Shown: in pieces, positions 17,969-26,330 of the stretch | Layout of the letters: every line of letters begins with the position of its first letter | Numbering within the stretch: the stretch's first letter is position 1 | DNA from: UMGS1958 sp045542415 | Lineage (GTDB): Bacteria > Bacillota > Clostridia > UBA1381 | Length of the DNA: 64,000 nucleotides | Reading direction: 5' to 3' | Assembly (NCBI GenBank): GCA_045542415.1 | Contig: JAZQKZ010000042.1 | Coordinates: 1-64,000, forward strand | Made by a program: the position numbers and the translations under genes | The notes under the pieces: model-generated | Told to the model about the DNA's origin: nothing | The model's database searches: none | What the model saw: the letters and a program-made list of their open reading frames with translations, nothing else

Positions 17969-20050
17969 TCACTGTTCCTTGCGTACCTTTATCACAGGAC
18001 GCACTCCCATTTCATTAGATACGTCTGTATGCAGTATGAATCCGTCATCATTCATATAGCGCTCCATATAGTCATTTGCCGCATACGGGCATAATATCCA
18101 GCTCTCGCCGTTTACGCTTATATCACTGAGAATATCAAGAGTAGGCAAAAACACCTTGTCCTCAAGATAATAGTGATATGCCGTTTCTGACAAGTCACCC
18201 ACCTGTTCACGGGTGAAATTCCAGAAATGCGTATGATTTCCGGCAACTGCAAGCCCCTTATCGTTATACGAGAGCAGCAGCTCATTTTCCAGCGGAACAA
18301 TCCGTGCCATATCTTCATCACTGAATTCCGCAAGAAAATCACGGTTGAGCCATCTTCTCACATCAGAGGTTTCCCATTTGTTGTTTTGATCATCAAACTG
18401 CATTTGTACTATATTCTTTTTCGCCACAAGAAGATATGTTCCGTCGGTATATTCCGCCGCAATCTCCCACGCCACAGGCTTTCCCTCATAGCTTCCGAAA
18501 AGCACCGCACGTCCCGGCATTTTTACATAGAACGAGGCTGTCACAATCGCTACCGTTACAAGCGAAATTGCAACATTCTTCCTCTTCATCGTAAACATTC
18601 CTATAACAAGCGTCATAAGAAGTATATCGTTACAGTGGATAAACAGGAACATATGCTTCTGCAAGTCCGCCTCACCGTTTGCCACCATAGGCAGTATCAG
18701 ATTTATCCACAGTCCTAGTATGAGAATATTTATTCCCACCATCATATACAGACGTCTGTTTTCTTCCTTATTTCGCCGTGCAATATAGAATATATCAAGA
18801 AGTATGATATAAATTGAAAGCAGCGCAAACACCGAAAAAATCACAAATGGGCTATACATGAATTTCAGTGCCACTCGCACCTTGCTCCAGCCGCTATACT
18901 TGTCGGTAAGCGTCATTTTTGTATCCGCCATATTTCCCAGATTGGGCGGTCTTATATATGCCGTGTTCTTTATCGCTGTACTCAGCTTATCAAACAGCCT
19001 GACAGGATGATTGATATAAAACATCAGCAAGTCAAGCTTTGATACCTCTTCGTAAAAATCACGTCTGAACTCGTCTGTATTTCTGTCAATCGGATACTCC
19101 GACTCATCCATATATGCATGTGTATCCTTTAACACCGCATACTTACTGTCAACACCCAATTCTTCAAGGTCAGCTGCTGCATCATCACTGTTCTTGACTA
19201 CTCCGAAAAACACAGACTGATACGTTGTATCCTGCTGCATCCAGTCAGGAATTGACACATACAGCTGTATCATAAGCACCACCGAAACAAGCGCTGATAT
19301 TATAACCGTTCTTCTGAACCTTGTATCCTTTCTCAAAATCATAATTACAATTGCCATAAGGCTTATGATTATTGAATACGGTACATTTGCAAGCTTTGAG
19401 CCTGCGAAGAAATACAGCGAGATATAAAAATATATCGCCTTGGGTATAGTGGGATTTTTGTAAATCATAAGTCCCACCGATAAGAGCATCATCAGTGCTA
19501 CATATTGCAGAGGTTCGCCGTAAAACGAATTAAAGTACAACAAATAGCCGGCATCGCAGAATACCCATAGGAACATCACCAGCACCGCAAGCTTTATCTG
19601 CCATTTCATTTGGGCAAAAAATGTAAATATTCCCCATGCTGCCATTGACAGTAAAAATATATATAAGCCTGCGAGCCATGCAATATTATATGCTGTCTCT
19701 TCCCTGCCTGAATGCAGATTATCCCACAAATTCAGCAGCTTTGACAGCTTGATAAATATAAAATGCGGCGAGGAATAAATCTCTCCGTCTTTATTGGTTT
19801 CAAGAACCGACATTGACTTTGTGAAGAAATTATTTCCTTCAACCTTCATCCTGTAGTCCTGTTTGAACAGATAGTAGTAGTCCGTATCGTTTTCATATTC
19901 CAGATTGTTTGCCATAAGCACTCGTCTGAAATCACCGTTATCGGACAAGCCTACGTTATCGCCGAGATAGAGTACTGCAAAGCTGAGTATAAAAACCAGC
20001 AACGCACCTATCGCAGGATACACTCTGTCTTTTAAGCTTGTTTTTTGCAA
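17969..20050 (-). CDS. Polytopic membrane protein with a C-terminal DUF6273-like domain
   Basis: 693 residues from a proposed TTG start. About 11-12 hydrophobic segments run from residue 15 to about 540, with a large extracytoplasmic loop after the first helix (LSDNGDFRRVLMANNLEYEN) typical of GT-C-like membrane glycosyltransferases. The last 150 residues form a soluble domain with WEIAAEYTDGTYLLVAKK, SDVRRWLNRDFLAEFSDEDMAR and MGVRPVIKV, the pattern of DUF6273, usually found as a separate secreted domain. The TTG at 20050 is chosen because GGAG lies seven bases upstream; the ATG at 20089 lies inside the preceding terminator hairpin. The function is unknown; a role in envelope glycan assembly is only a guess from the fold. 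Confidence 0.75.
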   Translation of the reverse strand: MQKTSLKDRVYPAIGALLVFILSFAVLYLGDNVGLSDNGDFRRVLMANNLEYENDTDYYYLFKQDYRMKVEGNNFFTKSMSVLETNKDGEIYSSPHFIFIKLSKLLNLWDNLHSGREETAYNIAWLAGLYIFLLSMAAWGIFTFFAQMKWQIKLAVLVMFLWVFCDAGYLLYFNSFYGEPLQYVALMMLLSVGLMIYKNPTIPKAIYFYISLYFFAGSKLANVPYSIIISLMAIVIMILRKDTRFRRTVIISALVSVVLMIQLYVSIPDWMQQDTTYQSVFFGVVKNSDDAAADLEELGVDSKYAVLKDTHAYMDESEYPIDRNTDEFRRDFYEEVSKLDLLMFYINHPVRLFDKLSTAIKNTAYIRPPNLGNMADTKMTLTDKYSGWSKVRVALKFMYSPFVIFSVFALLSIYIILLDIFYIARRNKEENRRLYMMVGINILILGLWINLILPMVANGEADLQKHMFLFIHCNDILLMTLVIGMFTMKRKNVAISLVTVAIVTASFYVKMPGRAVLFGSYEGKPVAWEIAAEYTDGTYLLVAKKNIVQMQFDDQNNKWETSDVRRWLNRDFLAEFSDEDMARIVPLENELLLSYNDKGLAVAGNHTHFWNFTREQVGDLSETAYHYYLEDKVFLPTLDILSDISVNGESWILCPYAANDYMERYMNDDGFILHTDVSNEMGVRPVIKVRKEQ

Positions 20051-20061
20051 ATTATCACTCC

Positions 20062-20100
20062 AAAAAAAGTTTAAAGGCGGAAACAACATACATTTCCGCC
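20062..20100 (-). terminator. Hairpin with U-tract between yabR and the membrane-protein gene
   Basis: GGCGGAAA (20076-20083) pairs with TTTCCGCC (20093-20100). On the minus strand it is followed by TTTAAAC and seven U residues (20068-20062) that run directly into the GGAG ribosome-binding site of the next gene (20061-20058). It ends the yab transcript, or attenuates read-through into the membrane-protein gene. Confidence 0.8.
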
Positions 20101-20125
20101 CCGGTTGTTACCTATTTAAAATCAG

Positions 20126-20572
20126 TTAACGGCTGCCCTTTCTGCTGTAGCCGCCGGAACGTTTTGATTCAGCGTTTCGCTTGAGAGTTTGCATTTTCTC
20201 GTCACTGTCCTGCTTGAATCTTAACAGCTTTTCCTCAAATGACAGCTCCTCATCATTCCTTGCAAACAAATCACCGTCAGCCGGCCTTACAGGCTTCTTT
20301 ACACTGACCTCACGCTTTTTTTCTTTTTTATACACAGGAGTCTCGGCAGCCTGCCTGATCGAAAGATTCACTCTTCCCTTATCATCAATTCCAATAACCT
20401 TTACTCTTACCTTGTCTCCAATTTTCACAACATCCGAAATATTGCTGACAAAATCCTTTGAAATCTCTGAAATATGTACTAATCCTGTCTGATCCTCACC
20501 AAATCCGACAAATACTCCAAAAGGCATTATGCGTATTATTTTACCCTCTGTAACTGCTCCTGTTTCTAACAT
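20126..20572 (-). CDS. yabR: S1 RNA-binding domain protein, YabR-like
   Basis: 148 residues. An S1 domain fills residues 1-75 (GAVTEGKIIRIMPFGVFVGFGEDQTGLVHISEIS, KVRVKVIGIDDKGRVNLSIRQ). A basic, unstructured tail follows. It corresponds by position to yabR, the gene after divIC in Bacillus. GGAG is 8 bases before the ATG. RNA binding is expected; the physiological role is not known. Confidence 0.92.
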   Translation of the reverse strand: MLETGAVTEGKIIRIMPFGVFVGFGEDQTGLVHISEISKDFVSNISDVVKIGDKVRVKVIGIDDKGRVNLSIRQAAETPVYKKEKKREVSVKKPVRPADGDLFARNDEELSFEEKLLRFKQDSDEKMQTLKRNAESKRSGGYSRKGSR

Positions 20573-20585
20573 TCTTTATCTCCAA

Positions 20586-20906
20586 TTACTCTGATACGTC
20601 TATAAATATTTTCGAGTTATTTTTCACAAGACCGAGCTTATCACTCGCTATCTTCTCGATATATTCATCCGTATCAACCTTGTCCTTAAGTTCCTCTACC
20701 TCATTTTGCCTGTTCTGTTCATATTCTATACAATCCGCAAGATACTGTGCATATTCTTTATTCTCAAGTATCTGAGGAATCTGCATAAGTCCCTTAAAAA
20801 TCATCGCAAACACCAGCACAACGACTACTGTTACGGTAATCGGACGTATATTCTTCTTTACCTTTCTGAGCGTCCGCCCCAGAAATATATCTATTTTCTT
20901 CAGCAT
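20586..20906 (-). CDS. divIC: Septum formation initiator family protein, DivIC/FtsB
   Basis: 106 residues from the ATG at 20906, which has GGAGGATAC upstream. A cytoplasmic basic N-terminus, one membrane helix (ITVTVVVVLVFAMIF) and an extracellular coiled-coil (YLADCIEYEQNRQNEVEELKDKVDT...) ending in DKLGLVKNNSKIFI fit DivIC/FtsB, the partner of FtsL in the divisome. The start lies inside the yabQ gene, giving a 113-nt overlap in a different frame. Confidence 0.92.
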   Translation of the reverse strand: MLKKIDIFLGRTLRKVKKNIRPITVTVVVVLVFAMIFKGLMQIPQILENKEYAQYLADCIEYEQNRQNEVEELKDKVDTDEYIEKIASDKLGLVKNNSKIFIDVSE

Positions 20907-21330
20907 CCGTATCCTCCCCGCCGCCGGGAGCCTTGAGTGCTCCGTTTTTTGCATATAAACCTACACATATCATTTTATACAAAAAACGTGCCGGTGTCAA
21001 GAGTATTTTAAAAATAAAACCGAGAATTTTTAAAATATTTTCAAATATTACATACAGCACCCTTAAAACAAGCCGTCTTGCCGTTAAAGCGTACAAAACG
21101 GCACCTGCAAGCATGCAGAGAAAAACATATAATCTGACCTCTCCTCCTGCCGCAAACAGCACCGCATACCATATTATCACAGCAAATGACAGCGGCGAAA
21201 GAAAATCAATCACTGCACCTATAACACCCGATACACCTGCCGCCTCGTGCAGCACAAAAAACACATCCCATGCCACAACCGCACAAATACCGCCAAGTGC
21301 CAGCCACAGCACAAGCTCCGCACCGTACAT
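20794..21330 (-). CDS. yabQ: Spore cortex biosynthesis protein YabQ
   Basis: 178 residues. Four to five hydrophobic segments in the first 130 residues (VLWLALGGICAVVAWDVFFVL, LSFAVIIWYAVLFAAGG, ...) and the position between yabP and divIC identify YabQ, a sporulation membrane protein needed for cortex formation in Bacillus. The start overlaps the yabP stop (TAATG). The last 38 residues are hydrophilic and overlap the divIC reading frame; they may be a non-conserved tail. Confidence 0.85.
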   Translation of the reverse strand: MYGAELVLWLALGGICAVVAWDVFFVLHEAAGVSGVIGAVIDFLSPLSFAVIIWYAVLFAAGGEVRLYVFLCMLAGAVLYALTARRLVLRVLYVIFENILKILGFIFKILLTPARFLYKMICVGLYAKNGALKAPGGGEDTDAEENRYISGADAQKGKEEYTSDYRNSSRCAGVCDDF

Positions 21331-21614
21331 TACTTAAACAGTCCCGTAAGCACACCCTCACGCCTGCCCCTGTTGCTGTACTCGCATAACTTCACCTCTC
21401 CTGACATTTTAAGCTCGCCGCTGTCTGTATTAAGAGCATTCACATTGAGCTTTTTACCCTTTACGGTAAGTACACCCATATTAGTTACTATTTCTATCTT
21501 ATCCTCCGAAAACTCCGAGACATCCATAACTCCGGTAACACACATTTTATTCCTTGCCTCTATCGTAATGCTGTGATTTCCCGATACGGGAACACTTTTT
21601 CTGTTATCCGCCAT
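21330..21614 (-). CDS. yabP: Sporulation protein YabP
   Basis: 94 residues from the ATG at 21614 (AAAGGAAG upstream); a GTG 18 nt earlier is less likely. The family features are NHSITIEARNKMCVTGVMDVSEFSEDKIEI and GVLTVKGKKLNVNALNTDSGELKMSGEVKLCEYS. YabP is mother-cell expressed under sigma-E in Bacillus and acts in spore cortex assembly. It is cut off from the upstream rqcP gene by a strong terminator. Confidence 0.9.
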   Translation of the reverse strand: MADNRKSVPVSGNHSITIEARNKMCVTGVMDVSEFSEDKIEIVTNMGVLTVKGKKLNVNALNTDSGELKMSGEVKLCEYSNRGRREGVLTGLFK

Positions 21615-21651
21615 TTCTCTGCTTCCTTTCACTCAAATAATTTACAATTAA

Positions 21652-21680
21652 TTTATATGCAAAAATCCGCAGCTTATCAC
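21652..21680 (-). promoter_or_regulatory. Candidate sporulation (sigma-E-like) promoter of yabP
   Basis: On the minus strand GTGATAA (21680-21674) and CATATAAA (21659-21652) are 14 bp apart and 38 bp before the yabP start. The -10 resembles the sigma-E -10 (CATACAAT) but the -35 match is partial. No sigma-A consensus is visible in the 72 bp after the terminator. Confidence 0.4.
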
Positions 21681-21716
21681 AAAAAAAATAAAGCCGCCGC
21701 AAGCGACAGCTTTATT
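21681..21716 (-). terminator. Strong terminator between rqcP and yabP
   Basis: A 14-bp stem (21687-21700 with 21703-21716) has two positions that are G-U wobbles on the minus-strand transcript. It is followed on that strand by an unbroken run of U residues. It ends the hup-rqcP transcript. Confidence 0.92.
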
Positions 21717-21723
21717 AAATTGC

Positions 21724-21963
21724 TTAAATAGCCTCATAGAGCGATGCTGCGTCCTGCTTTAATACATGCTCGGCAATTGCTTTCACACGCACCTTAATAA
21801 CACGCTCGCCCATTGTTATCTCAATGACATCATTCTCTTTCACATCATACGATGCCTTGACAACACGACCGTTGACTGTAATTCGTCCCTGGTCACATGC
21901 CTCGTTGGCAACCGCACGGCGCTTTATGAGCCTTGATACCTTGAGGTATTTGTCAATTCTCAT
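21724..21963 (-). CDS. rqcP: S4-domain ribosome quality-control protein RqcP (YabO)
   Basis: 79 residues consisting of a single S4 RNA-binding domain (MRIDKYLKVSRLIKRRAVANEACDQGRITVNGRVVKASYDVKENDVIEI). RqcP works with RqcH to add poly-alanine tails to stalled nascent chains on the 50S subunit. It is a direct neighbour of hup (stop and start abut as TAAATG), as in the Bacillus yab cluster. Confidence 0.95.
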   Translation of the reverse strand: MRIDKYLKVSRLIKRRAVANEACDQGRITVNGRVVKASYDVKENDVIEITMGERVIKVRVKAIAEHVLKQDAASLYEAI

Positions 21964-22239
21964 TTACGCGTTTACAGCGTCCTTGAGAGCCTTACCAGCC
22001 TTGAATGCCGGTACGTTTGAAGCAGCGATCTTAATCTTCTCGCCTGTTCTCGGGTTCTTACCCTCTCTTGCCTCTCTGCGTCTAACCTCGAATGTACCGA
22101 AGCCAACGAGCTGTACCTTCTCGCCATCCTTAAGAGCTGCTGCAATTGAATCGATAACTGCTGCTACTGCCTTTTCTGCATCCTTCTTTGTTAACTCAGC
22201 TGACTGAGCAACTGCTGCTACTAATTCTGTCTTATTCAT
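21964..22239 (-). CDS. hup: HU family DNA-binding protein
   Basis: 91 residues, the standard HU length. MNKTELVAAVAQSAELTKKDAEKAV is the N-terminal dimerisation part and GFGTFEVRRREAREGKNPRTGEKIKI the DNA-binding arm. GGAGG lies before the ATG at 22239. A sigma-A promoter precedes it. HU compacts the nucleoid. Confidence 0.97.
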   Translation of the reverse strand: MNKTELVAAVAQSAELTKKDAEKAVAAVIDSIAAALKDGEKVQLVGFGTFEVRRREAREGKNPRTGEKIKIAASNVPAFKAGKALKDAVNA

Positions 22240-22328
22240 AATATCCTCCATTTCTGTGCCTTTAGCACATGTACAATATAAATATTACCGTTTTACGGCA
22301 ATTACATACGGTTTTTCTACCTTTAAAC

Positions 22329-22357
22329 ATTCTAATACATAAATCGTATTATGTCAA
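22329..22357 (-). promoter_or_regulatory. Sigma-A promoter of hup-rqcP
   Basis: TTGACA (22357-22352), 17 bp and TAGAAT (22334-22329) on the minus strand, 90 bp before the hup start. The leader contains a small CCGT/ACGG hairpin. Confidence 0.85.
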
Positions 22358-22429
22358 GTATTATTTACCAAAAAATACATAATTATTATAAAAATGTAAT
22401 AATTTTGTTGTTTTTCCTTAACTTTTGGC

Positions 22430-23212
22430 TCATTTCTCGGCTTTTTTAGCCTCATTCCAAAGCGAATCCATCTCTTCAAGACTAAGCGTTGCAAAATCCT
22501 GCCCTCTTGAAATCGCAAGATTTTCCATCTTTTCAAAGCGGTTTACAAACTTTGTACAGCCTGAGGCAAGTGCTGTTTCAGCATCTACCTTTAAAAATCT
22601 GCTCAGATTTACAGCCGCAAACAATAAATCACCAAACTCCTCTTCAACCTTTTTACTGTCTCCGGACTTACTTGCTTCCTTTACCTCGTCTATTTCTTCA
22701 TAAAGCTTTTCATATACACTGTCGATTTCTGTCCAGTCAAATCCGACACCTGCCGCCTTTTTCTGCACTTTTTTCGCTCGCATCAGTGCAGGATAGTGCT
22801 TCGGAACATCCTTTAACACTTCGGTATATGTGCCGAGCCCCTTTTCCTTTTTCTTATTCTTCTCCCAGTTAGCCAGTGCCTCCGCAGTACCATCAACCTT
22901 GACATCTCCGAAAACGTGCGTATGGCGTGTGATGAGTTTTGTACATATTTCATCAAGTACATCGCCGAAATCAAACGCCCCTCTTTCCTTGCCAAGCTGA
23001 GAATGGAATACGACCTGAAGCAGAATGTCGCCAAGCTCGTTGGCAAAATCCTTATCCGTACCGTTATCAAGGGCATCAATTGCCTCATAGCTTTCCTCTA
23101 TAAGGTCTTTTTTGATACTGTCATGTGTCTGCACTCTGTCCCAGGGACAGCCGTCCGGAGCACGCAAATGTGCAACTATATTGATTAAGTCATCAATAGT
23201 ATATTTTCCCAT
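22430..23212 (-). CDS. mazG: Nucleoside triphosphate pyrophosphohydrolase MazG
   Basis: 260 residues with two MazG folds. The first contains LRAPDGCPWDRVQTHDSIKKDLIEESYEAIDAL and ELGDILLQVVFHSQ, the second IYEKLYEEIDEVKEA-type residues and EEFGDLLFAAVNLSRFL, giving the ExxE and ExxD magnesium ligands. It hydrolyses (d)NTPs to the monophosphates as housecleaning. It corresponds to the MazG half of Bacillus YabN. The mutS gene ends two bases before its start. Confidence 0.95.
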   Translation of the reverse strand: MGKYTIDDLINIVAHLRAPDGCPWDRVQTHDSIKKDLIEESYEAIDALDNGTDKDFANELGDILLQVVFHSQLGKERGAFDFGDVLDEICTKLITRHTHVFGDVKVDGTAEALANWEKNKKKEKGLGTYTEVLKDVPKHYPALMRAKKVQKKAAGVGFDWTEIDSVYEKLYEEIDEVKEASKSGDSKKVEEEFGDLLFAAVNLSRFLKVDAETALASGCTKFVNRFEKMENLAISRGQDFATLSLEEMDSLWNEAKKAEK

Positions 23213-23214
23213 TA

Positions 23215-25821
23215 TTATATCTCCTTTGCTTTAAGAGACAGCTTATACAGCTCATTCATTGCCTCAATCGGAGTGAATGTGGTAACATCCATTGCTGCAA
23301 TCTGTCTTACCAGCTCCATTGCCGCAATCTCCTCAAAGCCCAGCTGTGCCTGCGGTGCTTCCTCTTTTTTATCAGTCTTATACGCTTCACCAAGCTCATC
23401 ATTCTCTATCTTTTTAAGAATTTCCTTTGCACGCGTAATGACCTCACGCGGAACCCCCGCAAGTGCCGCAACCTCTATACCGTAGCTGTCGTCCGCACCG
23501 CCTCTTATAATCTTTCTTAAAAAGGTTATATCATCACCACGTTTTTTAACCGCAATTGAATAGTTTTTCACGCCCTCAAGCCTGTTTTCAAGCTCACAAA
23601 GCTCATGATAATGCGTGGCAAACAATGTCTTTGCACCGATTTTCTTCTTGTTCTGAACATACTCCGCAACCGCCCATGCAATGGAAAGTCCGTCAAAGGT
23701 ACTTGTACCTCTGCCGATTTCATCAAGTATAATAAGGCTTTTTGACGTTGCATTCTTTAAGATATTACTTACCTCGCTCATTTCAAGCATAAATGTACTC
23801 TGCCCTGCCGCAATATCATCAGATGCACCTACTCGTGTGAATATCTTGTCAACAACACCTATGCGTGCCGATCTTGCCGGGACAAAGCTGCCTATCTGTG
23901 CCATAAGCGTGATACATGCAACCTGTCGCATATATGTTGATTTACCCGCCATATTCGGACCGGTTATCATAAGAAGCCTGTCGTCATTGCCATTAAGAGT
24001 TGTATCATTGGGTACAAACATCTGGTTTCTTGACATTTTCTCAACTACCGGATGTCTTCCGTCTTTTATTTCAATAACACCGCTGTCATCCACCTCAGGC
24101 ATTACATATCCGTTCTTATATGCAGACTCAGCAAGCGATGCCAGAGTATCACTACACGCAATTATATCGGCGGCTTTTTTGATACGGTCAAGCTCCTTGA
24201 CAATTCTCTTGCGTATTTCTTCAAATATATACGCCTCAAGCGTAAGAATCTTCTCTGCCGCACCAAGAATTGAATTTTCAATATTTTTAAGCTCTTCTGT
24301 TATATATCTCTCGCAGTTTGCAAGAGTCTGTCTTCTTATGTATCTGTCAGGAACCTTGTCCATATACATTTTTGTAACTTCAATGAAGTAACCGAACACC
24401 TTGTTGTATCCGACCTTGAGCTTAGGAATACCCGTCGCTTCACGTTCCCTTGCTTCAACACCTGCAAGGAGACTGCCTCCGTTATCTCTCGCCAGCCTGA
24501 GCTTGTCTATCTCCTCATTAAAGCCCGGAGCAATCACGCCTCCGTCCTTTAACAGGTTCGGAGCATCGTCATTGATGGCATTTTCAAGAAGTGTACGAAC
24601 ATCCTCAAGCAGGTCAAAATCCTTTGCCATTTCTGATAGCATTGGTGATTTTGCCGCTGAAAGCTGATATTCCAGCTCCGGCAGTCTGATTAAGGTATTT
24701 TTAAGTGCAACCAAGTCTCTCGGCGTTGCGGTATTAAGCGAAAGGCGGCTGATAATTCTCGATATATCATAAGTCGAACCAAGCACCTCACGCAGACTGT
24801 CACGCAGCTCTATATCCTGTGACAGCTCTTTTACCGAAAGAAGTCTTTCATTAATCTGCTCAGGTATAAGCAGAGGCTTTTCAACCCACTGCTTCAACAG
24901 TCTTGCACCCATTGAGGTTTTTGTATAATCAAGCACCCACAGCAACGAGCCTCGTTTTGCCTTATCTCTCATTGTCTCTGTGATTTCAAGATTTCTTCTT
25001 GTTGCAATGTCCAGCTCCATGAATTCATCAACCGAATACACGTTAAGCTTATCAATATAGGACACGCTTGATTTCTGTGCATATTCGAGGTACGCAATCG
25101 CCGCACCTACAGCCTTTGTGGCAAGGGGTCTGTCAAAAAGACCCAGTTCAAGCATGGAACGGTTTGAGAACTGTCTTGAGATTTTGCCCTCAATATCCTC
25201 CATGTCAAACAGCTGCTTATTTCCGGCATCCGGCTTTATATGAAATCTCAGCTCAATTTCCTTTGACATAAGTCTGTGTGCCGTTTCATTTACAATAATT
25301 TCTTTCGGCGAATATCTTGCAAGCTCATTTAATGCCATAGCCACAGAATCAGTCTGTGCCGCATAAATTTCACCTGTTGACACATCGCTCACTGCAATTC
25401 CTGTTTTATCCGCATCCGCAAACACTACTGCAAGATAATTATTTGTCTTATCGTCCAGCAAAAGCTCATCGACAAGTGTACCCGGAGTAACAACCCGAAC
25501 TACCTCTCGCTTCACAATCCCCTTTGCCAGCTTAGGGTCCTCGACCTGCTCACATACAGCAACCTTATAACCCTTTGAAATAAGTCTCTGTATATATGTT
25601 GTGGCAGAATGAAAGGGAACGCCGCACATAGGCGCACGTTCCTCAAGACCACATTCCTTACCCGTCAGTGTAAGCTCCAGCTCTCTTGATACCGTAATGG
25701 CGTCATCAAAAAACATCTCGTAAAAATCACCCAGACGATAAAACAGCACGCAATCCGAATATTCATCCTTTGTCGCAAGATAATGCTGCATCATGGGTGA
25801 AAGCTCATGCTTCTTTGCCAT
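23215..25821 (-). CDS. mutS: DNA mismatch repair protein MutS
   Basis: 868 residues. The mismatch-recognition N-domain has FYRLGDFYEMFFDDA with the Phe-x-Glu pair, then connector, lever/clamp, and the ATPase with GPNMAGKSTYMRQ (Walker A) and LIILDEIGRGTSTFDGLSIAWAVAE. ATG 25821 is preferred over the adjacent ATG 25824 because GGAGG is then five bases away instead of two. mutL is not in the window; a YlbF-type gene and miaB lie upstream as in Bacillus. Confidence 0.97.
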   Translation of the reverse strand: MAKKHELSPMMQHYLATKDEYSDCVLFYRLGDFYEMFFDDAITVSRELELTLTGKECGLEERAPMCGVPFHSATTYIQRLISKGYKVAVCEQVEDPKLAKGIVKREVVRVVTPGTLVDELLLDDKTNNYLAVVFADADKTGIAVSDVSTGEIYAAQTDSVAMALNELARYSPKEIIVNETAHRLMSKEIELRFHIKPDAGNKQLFDMEDIEGKISRQFSNRSMLELGLFDRPLATKAVGAAIAYLEYAQKSSVSYIDKLNVYSVDEFMELDIATRRNLEITETMRDKAKRGSLLWVLDYTKTSMGARLLKQWVEKPLLIPEQINERLLSVKELSQDIELRDSLREVLGSTYDISRIISRLSLNTATPRDLVALKNTLIRLPELEYQLSAAKSPMLSEMAKDFDLLEDVRTLLENAINDDAPNLLKDGGVIAPGFNEEIDKLRLARDNGGSLLAGVEAREREATGIPKLKVGYNKVFGYFIEVTKMYMDKVPDRYIRRQTLANCERYITEELKNIENSILGAAEKILTLEAYIFEEIRKRIVKELDRIKKAADIIACSDTLASLAESAYKNGYVMPEVDDSGVIEIKDGRHPVVEKMSRNQMFVPNDTTLNGNDDRLLMITGPNMAGKSTYMRQVACITLMAQIGSFVPARSARIGVVDKIFTRVGASDDIAAGQSTFMLEMSEVSNILKNATSKSLIILDEIGRGTSTFDGLSIAWAVAEYVQNKKKIGAKTLFATHYHELCELENRLEGVKNYSIAVKKRGDDITFLRKIIRGGADDSYGIEVAALAGVPREVITRAKEILKKIENDELGEAYKTDKKEEAPQAQLGFEEIAAMELVRQIAAMDVTTFTPIEAMNELYKLSLKAKEI

Positions 25822-25850
25822 CATTTCCTCCGTTTCTCAAAAGCAACAAA

Positions 25851-26240
25851 TCAGTGACAGCCGCCGCAGCTGCTGCAGTCATGGCTGCATCCACCCGGCT
25901 CCATACCTGTAATATAGTAGTTAAGAATCTGATTTATCTGGTTTACCATACCGTCAAATTCTTTCTTTGCTTCAATATATGCCTTGATTGTCGGAGCCTT
26001 TTCACAAAGCTCTTCAAACGCTGCATTATTCTTTTCAACAGCTTCTTCTCTTGAAATCTTACCGCTTTGCATATCTCTTGCAAGATTCATTCTGTTAAGA
26101 TTGTATTCCTGCATAGCAGTCTGTGCCGCATCATCCTCAGCCTGAGCTGTTTCAGCTGACTTCATCTTCTTCATTTCGTCCGACTCCTGAATCATTTCTC
26201 CAAGCTCACGAACCTTGTTAAAAATCTCTATTGTTTCCAT
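25851..26240 (-). CDS. YlbF/YmcA family protein with cysteine-rich tail
   Basis: 129 residues. Long amphipathic helices (METIEIFNKVRELGEMIQESDEMKKMKSAE ... EFDGMVNQINQILNYY) match the YlbF/YmcA family. It ends in GGCSHDCSSCGGCH, with four Cys and two His. In Bacillus YlbF, YmcA and YaaT form a complex that binds Fe-S clusters and influences RNase Y, and ymcA is next to miaB and near mutS, as here. Metal or Fe-S binding by the tail is inferred from the residues. Confidence 0.88.
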   Translation of the reverse strand: METIEIFNKVRELGEMIQESDEMKKMKSAETAQAEDDAAQTAMQEYNLNRMNLARDMQSGKISREEAVEKNNAAFEELCEKAPTIKAYIEAKKEFDGMVNQINQILNYYITGMEPGGCSHDCSSCGGCH

Positions 26241-26262
26241 TTTGTTTTCCCCTTATCAATAA

Positions 26263-26330
26263 GAATTTTTTAAAGAAAAAATTCTTTCAATTTCTATTAT
26301 TTATTATCTCTTCTCTATTATTTATTATCT
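26263..26330. repeat. Palindrome plus 37-bp repeat, copy downstream of miaB
   Basis: A 9-bp palindrome (GAATTTTTT 26263-26271 with AAAAAATTC 26276-26284) is followed by a 37-bp AT-rich stretch (26294-26330). That stretch is made of two CTATTATTTATTATCT units separated by CTTCT-type bases. The repeat supplies the last miaB codons and its stop. A matching copy lies at 27772-27836. Confidence 0.75.

Noticed and set aside
20087..20089. ATG 20089 as the start of the membrane protein.
   Set aside because: It lies in the loop of the preceding terminator hairpin and has no ribosome-binding site; TTG 20050 has a well-placed GGAG.
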